13,969 nt of DNA, taken from contig JAIUNH010000042.1 of the NCBI GenBank assembly GCA_020161965.1, positions 1 through 13,969 on the forward strand, written 5' to 3'. Source of the DNA: Pseudomonadota bacterium. Its GTDB lineage: Bacteria; Pseudomonadota; Alphaproteobacteria; CACIAM-22H2. Positions 1 to 5,491 of this stretch are shown piece after piece. The position numbers were made by a program, and so were the translations under genes. The notes below the pieces were generated by a model that was not told where the DNA came from, did no database searches, and saw only the letters and a list, made by a program, of their open reading frames with translations. Every line of letters starts with the position of its first letter. Position 1 is the first letter of the stretch.

Positions 1-758
1 TGGTGCTGGTGGCGGAGGACAATCCGACCAATCAGCGCGTGGTGCGCAAGCAGCTCGAACAGCTCGGCTGCGCCGCCGACATCGCGGTCAACGGGCTGGA
101 AGCGCTGGAGATGGCCAAGACCGGCCGCTACGCGCTGGTGCTGATGGACCATCACATGCCCGAGATGGACGGGCTGGACGCCACGCGCGCGATCCGCGCG
201 ATCGAAAATTCGACCGGCGCCAAGCGCACGCCGATCGTGGCGTTGACCGCCAACGCGTTGCGCGGCGAGGCGGAACGCAGCTTCGACGCCGGCATGGACG
301 ATTTCTGCGCCAAGCCCCTCACCCTCGCCCAGCTTGCGCGCGTGCTGCGCCGCTGGCTGCCCGATCGCGATTCGGCGGAAGCGGAAATGGCGGCGATGGT
401 CGACAGCGTGCTGCCGCCCGCCGACGATCACACGGTGCTGGACCTTGCACATCTCGTCGCCACGCTGGGCGCCATCGACGACGGCTTGCGCGAGGATTTG
501 CAGCTGTTCATCGAAACGACCGAGGATTACGTGCGCCGCATCGTTGTCGCGGTCGAAGCGCGCGACGCGCGCACCGCGCGCGAAACCGCGCATTCGGCCA
601 AGGGGGCGGCGCGCACCGCCGGGGCGCGCGAACTCGCCGCGTTGATGCAAGCGATCGAGGATTCGGTCAAACAAGACGATTTCGTCACCGCGGCGTCGCT
701 TGCCGGCGCGCTGCGCTCCACGCTCGATCGCGTCACGCGCGCGGTCGCCGCTTTATAA
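1..758 (+). CDS. Hybrid histidine kinase, C-terminal part (receiver + HPt domains), 5' truncated by window edge
   Basis: This is the 3' end of a multidomain sensor kinase; the sensor and catalytic domains lie upstream of the window. The first complete codon is at base 3 and the reading frame is open to the left edge. Counting from there, residues 1-120 form a receiver domain: acidic residues E5-D6 in VAEDNPTN, phosphoacceptor D49 in VLMDHHMPEMDG, switch residue T82 in ALTAN, and K104 in AKPL. Residues ~145-245 are helical and contain AHSAKGAA, the histidine phosphotransfer (HPt) motif, with H197 as the likely phosphoacceptor. Seen: both domains with key residues intact. Known: a receiver followed by HPt passes phosphate to a separate response regulator. 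Inferred: the response regulator 20 bp downstream is an obvious candidate partner. The stop is TAA at 756-758. Confidence 0.9.
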   Translation, partial: VLVAEDNPTNQRVVRKQLEQLGCAADIAVNGLEALEMAKTGRYALVLMDHHMPEMDGLDATRAIRAIENSTGAKRTPIVALTANALRGEAERSFDAGMDDFCAKPLTLAQLARVLRRWLPDRDSAEAEMAAMVDSVLPPADDHTVLDLAHLVATLGAIDDGLREDLQLFIETTEDYVRRIVVAVEARDARTARETAHSAKGAARTAGARELAALMQAIEDSVKQDDFVTAASLAGALRSTLDRVTRAVAAL

Positions 759-778
759 GAAAAACGGGATGATCCGCC

Positions 779-1192
779 ATGTATAGACCCGAATTCGCCG
801 CCTTCGCCGTGCTGGTCGTCGAGGACGACGCCTTCGTGCGCCGGTCGATCGTGCGCATGTTGCGCGCGATGGGCTTCGTCGAGGTGAAGGAGGCCGCCGA
901 CGGCGAAGCGGCGTTGCAGACGCTGAAGGCGATGCCCCAATGCGGCGTCGTGCTGTGCGATATCGGCATGAAGCCGGTCGGCGGCTTGCAGTTCCTGGAA
1001 CGGCTGCGCAAGGAATTCATCCCGCCGCTATCGGACACGCCGGTCATCTTCATCACCGGATCGGCCGACAGCGAAACCGTCAAACGCGCGATGACGATGA
1101 AGGCGGCCGGCTATGTGTTGAAGCCGGTCGTGCCGGACAAGCTGTCGGCGCGCATCGCGACGACGTTGAAACTGCCGGGTGCCGCGCTCTAA
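779..1192 (+). CDS. Single-domain response regulator (CheY-like)
   Basis: A 137-residue protein that is a receiver domain with no output domain. The acidic pocket is E15-D16-D17 (VLVVEDDAF), the phosphoacceptor is D61 (VVLCDIGM), the switch residue is T93 (FITGSAD) and the conserved lysine is K115 (VLKPV). All residues needed for phosphorylation are present. It starts 20 bp after the hybrid kinase and on the same strand, so the two are probably co-transcribed, and it may receive phosphate from that kinase's HPt domain or act as a phosphate sink (inference). The Shine-Dalgarno is weak: a GGGA lies about 10 nt before the ATG. Its TAA stop (1190-1192) interlocks with the TAG stop of the enzyme I gene on the other strand. 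Confidence 0.9.
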   Translation: MYRPEFAAFAVLVVEDDAFVRRSIVRMLRAMGFVEVKEAADGEAALQTLKAMPQCGVVLCDIGMKPVGGLQFLERLRKEFIPPLSDTPVIFITGSADSETVKRAMTMKAAGYVLKPVVPDKLSARIATTLKLPGAAL

Positions 1193-2997
1193 TCGGTTCC
1201 GAAAGAATCGTTGAAGCCGTCGACCAAGGCGGCGATGCGCGCGGCGTCGGATTCGTCCATGACGGCGCGCGCACGCTGTGTGGCGGCCGAAAGATCGAGC
1301 GCACGCACCCGGCTTTTGACCCGCGCGATTTTGGTCGGCGACATCGACAATTCGCGAATGCCCAGGCCCGCGAGCAGCGCCGTATAGCGCGGATCGCCCG
1401 CGATCTCGCCGCAGATCGACACCGGGATGCGGTTGCGCAAAGCCGCTTCGGCCGTGAATTGGATCAAGCGCAGCACGGCGGGGTGCAGCGGGTTGTAGAG
1501 ATGCGCCACCTGCTCGTCGCCGCGATCGATGGCGAGCGTGTACATCGTCAAATCGTTGGTGCCGAGTGCGAAGAAATCGCATACGCGCGCCAAAGCGTCG
1601 GCGGCCAACGCCGCCCCCGGCACTTCGATCATGGCGCCCAAGGGCGGCAACGGATCGGGGATCGCGACACCCTTTCGCACCAACCGCCGCGCGGCTTTGG
1701 CGAGCGCCTCGCGCACCGCGACCATTTCGTCGGGTGTCGAGATCATCGGCACGAGAATGCGCAACGGCCCGACCATCGCCGCGCGCAAAATCGCGGCAAG
1801 CTGCGTGTCGAGCAGTTCCGGGCGCTTCAGCCCCAAACGAATCGCGCGCAAGCCCAAAGCCGGGTTCGGGCCCGGCGACAGATCGCCCAGCGCCGAGGCG
1901 AGTTTTTCGCCGCCGACATCGAGCGTGCGCACGGTCACGAGCTTGCCGTTCATGCCGCGCAGGATTTGGGCGAGCTGTTCGTATTGCTCGTCCTCGCCAG
2001 GCACGTCGTCGCGGTTCATGAACAGGAATTCGCTGCGCAGTAAGCCCACGCCCGCCGCGCCGGACGCGACGGCGAGATCGACCTCGCGCGGCAATTCGAG
2101 ATTGGCGAGCAGCGTGAACGGCACCGAATCCTTGGTGATTGCCGGCAGCTTCGCGGTGCGCGCCAAGCGCCGCTCCGCCTTTTCGAATTCCTGGCGCTTC
2201 TTTTCGTATTTGGCGAGCGTGGCCGGTGTGGGGCGTACGATCACGCGTCCCGCCTCGCCGTCCAAAATCACGTCGTCGCCGGGCCGCACCGCACCGACGA
2301 GTTCGGGCACACCCAAAACGGCGGGCAGACCCAAAGCGCGCGCCATGATCGCCGTGTGGCCTTCGCGCCCGCCGATCATCGTGGCGAAACCGCCGATCGT
2401 TTCGGGATCCATCACGGCCGTGTCGGCGGGGGTGATTTCCTCGGCCACCACGATCGCGCCATTGGGCACGTTCTTGAAGGCGCCCCACGGCGTTTGCGTT
2501 AGGTTGCGCAGCAAGCGCCCAGCGACTTCGCGCACTTCCTGCACGCGCTGGGCGAGATAGGAATCGTCCATCGCTTCGAACGCTTCGGCGATCGCGTCGG
2601 CCTCGGCGCGAACGGCACTTTCGGGCATCAGCAGATTTTCGGCGATGCGCTTTTCCACCCCGCGCACGAGGCGCGATTGGGAAAGCATCTGCGTGTGCGC
2701 ATCGAGCAGATGGCCGAGTTCTTCGGCCGCTTCGGCGGGCAAGGCGGCCGTCTTGCGCTTGAGTTTGGCGAGTTGTTTGAGGCTGACTTCCACGCCGGCG
2801 CGGAAACGCTTCAGCTCGCTTTCGACCTGATCGGGCGCCACGCCGCATTCGGCGATCGCGAACGCCTCCACGCCATGCACATAGGCCGGGCCGATCGCGA
2901 TGCCGGGCGAGACGCCCAGCCCGTCGAACACGGCCATCCCTTCGCCGCGGGTCTTGCGCGGCTTGGATCCACGCGACGCCGGGCGAGCGGGGGGCAT
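1189..2997 (-). CDS. ptsI: PTS enzyme I (phosphoenolpyruvate-protein phosphotransferase)
   Basis: This cytoplasmic 602-residue enzyme transfers phosphate from PEP to HPr, the first step of the phosphotransferase system. After a short basic leader, residues ~23-145 are the HPr-binding part of the N-terminal domain. The phosphohistidine is H214 in GGREGHTAIMAR. The PEP-binding barrel follows, with GLLRSEFLFM (R321), the EVPGA segment (458-462), GTNDLTMY (479-486) and catalytic C529 in SICGEIAG. There is no N-terminal GAF domain, so it resembles classical enzyme I rather than the nitrogen-type PtsP, although automated pipelines often call the family ptsP. I chose the ATG at 2997 because GAGGA sits 5 nt upstream, inside the end of the HPr gene; the alternative ATG at 2937 lacks proper spacing. 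It is the last gene of the PTS operon and lies 1 nt after the HPr stop. Confidence 0.96.
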   Translation of the reverse strand: MPPARPASRGSKPRKTRGEGMAVFDGLGVSPGIAIGPAYVHGVEAFAIAECGVAPDQVESELKRFRAGVEVSLKQLAKLKRKTAALPAEAAEELGHLLDAHTQMLSQSRLVRGVEKRIAENLLMPESAVRAEADAIAEAFEAMDDSYLAQRVQEVREVAGRLLRNLTQTPWGAFKNVPNGAIVVAEEITPADTAVMDPETIGGFATMIGGREGHTAIMARALGLPAVLGVPELVGAVRPGDDVILDGEAGRVIVRPTPATLAKYEKKRQEFEKAERRLARTAKLPAITKDSVPFTLLANLELPREVDLAVASGAAGVGLLRSEFLFMNRDDVPGEDEQYEQLAQILRGMNGKLVTVRTLDVGGEKLASALGDLSPGPNPALGLRAIRLGLKRPELLDTQLAAILRAAMVGPLRILVPMISTPDEMVAVREALAKAARRLVRKGVAIPDPLPPLGAMIEVPGAALAADALARVCDFFALGTNDLTMYTLAIDRGDEQVAHLYNPLHPAVLRLIQFTAEAALRNRIPVSICGEIAGDPRYTALLAGLGIRELSMSPTKIARVKSRVRALDLSAATQRARAVMDESDAARIAALVDGFNDSFGTD

Positions 2998-2998
2998 A

Positions 2999-3277
2999 TC
3001 AATCCTCGTCGAATTTGGCGGCGATCAGCGCGGCGATCGCGTCGACCGCTTTGGGCGCGTCCGATCCCGTGGCGCTGACCTTCACGGTGCAGCCCTTGCC
3101 CGCCGACAGCATCATCAAACCCATGATCGACAGGCCCGAGACGGTGTTCGCCCCCTTGGTGACCTGGATGTCGGATTCGAATTCGCCAGCGAGTTTCACG
3201 AACTTCGCCGCGGCACGGGCGTGAAGCCCGCGCATATTGCCGATCAAGCAGTCGCGCGAAACGCTCGGACCGCTCAT
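2999..3277 (-). CDS. ptsH: HPr phosphocarrier protein
   Basis: A 92-residue HPr, the small carrier that takes phosphate from enzyme I and passes it to EIIA. H19 in RGLHARAA is the enzyme I phosphorylation site. S50 in LSIMGLMML corresponds to the regulatory serine used by HPr kinase, which fits the presence of hprK in the same operon. Length and motif spacing are normal for the family. The ATG at 3277 overlaps the EIIA stop codon in an ATGA arrangement, indicating translational coupling. The reading frame stays open far upstream, but only this start gives an HPr-sized protein. With no EIIB or EIIC in view, the protein is probably part of a regulatory rather than transport PTS (inference). Confidence 0.96.
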   Translation of the reverse strand: MSGPSVSRDCLIGNMRGLHARAAAKFVKLAGEFESDIQVTKGANTVSGLSIMGLMMLSAGKGCTVKVSATGSDAPKAVDAIAALIAAKFDED

Positions 3278-3702
3278 CGCGCCCCGCCGGCCGCGGCTTT
3301 GACTTCGCCCGCCAGCAGCTGCGAAGCGACATTGATGTATTTGCGGCCCGCTTCGCGCGCGCACTGCACGGCGGCGGCCAGCGGTTCGGTGTTGCGCACG
3401 GAAGCGAGCTTGATCAGCATCGGCAAATTCATACCGGCGATCACTTCGACGCGCGCGCGATCCATGATCGAGATGGCGAGGTTGGACGGCGTGCCGCCGA
3501 ACATGTCGGTGAGGACCACCACGCCCGCACCGGTGTCGCACTTCGCCACCGCGTCGAGGATTTCGGCGCGGCGTTGCTCCATGTCGTCTTCGGGGCCGAT
3601 ACAAACGGCGAGTACGTTCTTTTGCGGGCCGACGACATGCTCGAGCGCGGAGATGAACTCCGCCGCGAGGCGGCCATGGGTGACGAGAACGAGACCGATC
3701 AT
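3274..3702 (-). CDS. PTS EIIA component, mannose family (stand-alone)
   Basis: A 142-residue single-domain EIIA of the mannose family (EIIA-Man type; often labelled PTS fructose or mannose transporter subunit IIA). H9 in LVLVTHGRL is the expected phosphoacceptor. D66 and the MFGGTPSN loop (67-74) shape the active site, and GMNLPML (90-96) is the usual later family motif. In E. coli this domain is fused to EIIB; here it is a separate protein and no EIIB, EIIC or EIID gene is visible. It is therefore a probable terminal phospho-acceptor of a regulatory PTS, as in other alphaproteobacteria (family knowledge). It begins 29 nt after rapZ and its TGA stop overlaps the HPr ATG. An AAGGA lies about 11 nt upstream of the start. 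Confidence 0.95.
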   Translation of the reverse strand: MIGLVLVTHGRLAAEFISALEHVVGPQKNVLAVCIGPEDDMEQRRAEILDAVAKCDTGAGVVVLTDMFGGTPSNLAISIMDRARVEVIAGMNLPMLIKLASVRNTEPLAAAVQCAREAGRKYINVASQLLAGEVKAAAGGAR

Positions 3703-3731
3703 TCTGGAAAGCGTCCTTGCGCTGTCTTCAC

Positions 3732-4646
3732 TCAACCCGCCCCGCGATCGAGATCGCGGTGAAGCAGGGTCACCCGTCGCCCGCCTTGCGCCAAACGTTC
3801 GGCGAGACGTTCGGCCACGAAGACCGAACGATGCCGACCGCCCGTGCAACCGACGGCGACGGTGAGATAGGATTTGCCCTCGGCTTCGAAGCGCGGCAGC
3901 AAAGCGAGAATCATGTCCGAGAGGCCGTCGAAAAACGCGGGGAAGCCCGGGTCGCGTTCGACGAATTGCGCGACCGCCGCATCCTTGCCCGAGAGGGGCT
4001 TCAGATCCGGCCGGTAATGGGGGTTCGACAGGAAGCGGACGTCGAACACGAGGTCGGCTTCGCGCGGCAAACCGTTGCGATAGGCGAAGCTGACGACCGA
4101 CAGCGCGAGGCCTTGCGGCGCATCGAGCGCGAAACCGTCCTGCACGAGATGCTTGAGTTGATGGCCCGACAGCGCCGTCGTGTCGATCACCTTGTCGGCG
4201 CGCGCGCGCAACGGCTCCAGCAAGCGGCGTTCGGCCTTGATGCCGTCGGCAAGCGGGCGATCGGCGGCGAGCGGATGGCGACGGCGCGTTTCGGTGAAAC
4301 GGCGCGCCAGCGTTTCGTCCTCGCAATCGAGATAGAGCAAACGTGCGGCGATGCTTTTTTCCGAAACCAAACGATCGACCGCCGCGACGAAGGCGGGCAC
4401 GTCGAAATCGCGGGTGCGCGCGTCCACGCCGATCGCCAGCGGCCGCGCTTTCGGATCGGCCGTGTCGGGCAGCACCAGATTGGCGAGCAGCGTCAGCGGC
4501 AGATTGTCGACCGCCTCGTAGCCCTGATCCTCCAGCGCGCGCAACGCGGTCGACCGCCCCGCCCCGGACAAGCCCGTCACCAGCACCACGCGGCGCTGCG
4601 CCGGGGCGCGTTCGGTATCGTTGGATGCGGAAAGGGCGACGGCCAT
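3732..4646 (-). CDS. rapZ: RapZ-family nucleotide-binding protein (RNase adapter protein)
   Basis: A 304-residue member of the RapZ/YvcJ family. The N-terminal P-loop is GLSGAGRS (residues 25-32), followed by the family segment EAVDNLP (44-50). The C-terminal half contains RFLSNPHY (204-211) and the signature GCTGGRHRSV (266-275). In E. coli RapZ directs RNase E to the GlmZ small RNA and controls glucosamine-6-phosphate synthase; GlmZ is not expected in alphaproteobacteria, so the RNA target here is unknown. Linkage to hprK, HPr and EIIA is widely conserved and suggests a role tied to PTS state. The ATG at 4646 comes 10 nt after the hprK stop and has no clear Shine-Dalgarno, so translation may depend on coupling to hprK. 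Confidence 0.94.
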   Translation of the reverse strand: MAVALSASNDTERAPAQRRVVLVTGLSGAGRSTALRALEDQGYEAVDNLPLTLLANLVLPDTADPKARPLAIGVDARTRDFDVPAFVAAVDRLVSEKSIAARLLYLDCEDETLARRFTETRRRHPLAADRPLADGIKAERRLLEPLRARADKVIDTTALSGHQLKHLVQDGFALDAPQGLALSVVSFAYRNGLPREADLVFDVRFLSNPHYRPDLKPLSGKDAAVAQFVERDPGFPAFFDGLSDMILALLPRFEAEGKSYLTVAVGCTGGRHRSVFVAERLAERLAQGGRRVTLLHRDLDRGAG

Positions 4647-4656
4647 GGATGGATGC

Positions 4657-5121
4657 TCAGACGGCGAACAACGTGCCGGCGGCGGCTTGTTGCGCCGCGA
4701 CCGCGACCTTGGCGGCGGCCGAAATTTCGAACGGGTCGAGGGCGAGCAGCGGCACGGCCACGCCCAGATAATCGCGCGTGCGGGCGACCGGCAGGCGTTC
4801 GACGACGGCGTGGGCGACCGCATCGCGACCGACCAAGTCGATCGCGAGGCCGATTTTAGCCGATGCTTGCGTTTCGACGCGCACGATACCCACACCCCGT
4901 ACTTCCAAAAGCCCCTGGATCGTCTGGGGGCATCGCGCCACCAGATCGCCGTCCTCGCGCGTCAGATCGACACGGTCATCCGCTATCAAACGCGCTTTTG
5001 CTTGGATCATCCTTAAAGCCAGGTCGGATTTCCCGCTGCCCGATGCACCGCACAATAAAACGCCGATCCCGGCGACTTGGACACAGCTCGCGTGCAGTTG
5101 AAGGGTCGAGGCCGTTGGCAC
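4657..5121 (-). CDS. hprK: HPr kinase/phosphorylase, short alphaproteobacterial form
   Basis: HprK phosphorylates HPr on its regulatory serine and removes that phosphate. This protein is only the catalytic core. From the chosen GTG start it has 154 residues, against about 310 in Firmicutes; such short forms are normal in alphaproteobacteria. The P-loop GASGSGKS is at 25-32, the acidic pair of IADDRV at 48-49, and the family signature LEVRGVGIV at 72-80. I chose GTG at 5121 because similarity to known short HprK begins just after it. A TTG at 5208 would give 183 residues, but its extra N-terminus looks unlike the family. Neither start has a good Shine-Dalgarno. It is the first gene of the PTS operon; in relatives chvG usually lies directly upstream, but here a kinase gene on the other strand intervenes. 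Confidence 0.9.
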   Translation of the reverse strand: MPTASTLQLHASCVQVAGIGVLLCGASGSGKSDLALRMIQAKARLIADDRVDLTREDGDLVARCPQTIQGLLEVRGVGIVRVETQASAKIGLAIDLVGRDAVAHAVVERLPVARTRDYLGVAVPLLALDPFEISAAAKVAVAAQQAAAGTLFAV

Positions 5122-5128
5122 CGCAAAA

Positions 5129-5157
5129 AGGGTGGAGGCTTTGTAGGGGCTTGTCAA
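5129..5157 (-). promoter_or_regulatory. Candidate promoter for the hprK-rapZ-PTS operon
   Basis: On the minus strand a perfect TTGACA (5152-5157) is followed after 17 nt by CACCCT (5129-5134), a poor -10 element. The predicted transcription start would fall at about 5122, next to the GTG chosen for hprK, so the message would be nearly leaderless. The -35 match is strong; the -10 match and the leaderless reading are guesses. If hprK instead starts at the TTG at 5208, this element would be inside the coding region. Confidence 0.3.
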
Positions 5158-5286
5158 TCCGACTCGGTGCTTATGCACAGGGATTAGGCATGTCCGAGAG
5201 ATGGGCAAAATCGGACTGAAAAGAACCGAAACATCATTTATTACAATATATTAATTATCTAAAACGCGAACTTAGCCTCATTCCAT

Positions 5287-5302
5287 ATTAACCATGGTTA
5301 AT
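5287..5302. promoter_or_regulatory. Perfect 16-bp palindrome, candidate operator
   Basis: The sequence ATTAACCATGGTTAAT is its own reverse complement. It lies in the AT-rich stretch between hprK and the sensor kinase, about 190 bp before the kinase start and 165 bp before the hprK start. It resembles the CtrA box (TTAA-N7-TTAA) but has a 6-nt spacer. That it binds a dimeric regulator is inferred from symmetry alone. Confidence 0.45.
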
Positions 5303-5465
5303 CAGAAACTCGACTGCTGACCCCGGTAGCGGGCGAATTCGTCCCATCGGCCCTGCGCGACGCCATCGACATCCGGTCCAGGGACTTCGCGGCCGTTTAG
5401 TCTTGTTTAATCCCTCCACCACGATATTGCGCGCCGGTCGGGCGGCCTGGACGGTCCCCCGCATA

Positions 5466-5480
5466 ACCAAGTCGCTTGGT
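5466..5480 (+). promoter_or_regulatory. Hairpin just upstream of the sensor kinase ribosome binding site
   Basis: ACCAAGTCGCTTGGT is a perfect 6-bp inverted repeat with a TCG loop. It ends 2 nt before the AGGAG Shine-Dalgarno (5482-5486), which is itself 5 nt before the ATG at 5492. It could be an mRNA stem flanking the ribosome binding site or a protein-binding site. The strong Shine-Dalgarno fixes the kinase start. Confidence 0.4.
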
Positions 5481-5491
5481 CAGGAGCGGGA

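Larger units (their letters stand above)
5122..5491. other. Intergenic region between hprK and the sensor kinase, with AT-rich island
   Basis: This 370-bp region separates two divergent genes. About 5214-5302 is strikingly AT-rich for this genome, with runs such as TTATTACAATATATTAATTA, and ends in a perfect palindrome. It probably contains the promoters for both directions. The remainder (5303-5465) returns to ordinary GC content. A 60-residue minus-strand open frame at 5288-5470 has no recognisable features and I do not call it a gene. No tRNA or other RNA gene is apparent. Confidence 0.6.

Noticed and set aside
1028..2848. A 606-codon open frame on the minus strand within ptsI, and a 343-codon plus-strand frame at 1529-2560
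   Set aside because: Both are frame shadows of the ptsI coding sequence in GC-rich DNA; the translations are arginine-, alanine- and serine-rich low-complexity sequence with no family features.
1189..2997. Nitrogen-type enzyme I (PtsP with GAF domain)
   Set aside because: The protein goes straight from a short leader into the HPr-binding domain; there is no room for or trace of a GAF domain.
5401..5430. TTGTTT and GATATT as a sigma-70 promoter for the sensor kinase
   Set aside because: Spacing is only 14 nt between the two hexamers and the -35 match is poor, so I do not annotate it.
5288..5470. A 60-codon minus-strand frame in the hprK upstream region
   Set aside because: No ribosome binding site, no recognisable features, and its start overlaps a region rich in regulatory-looking palindromes.
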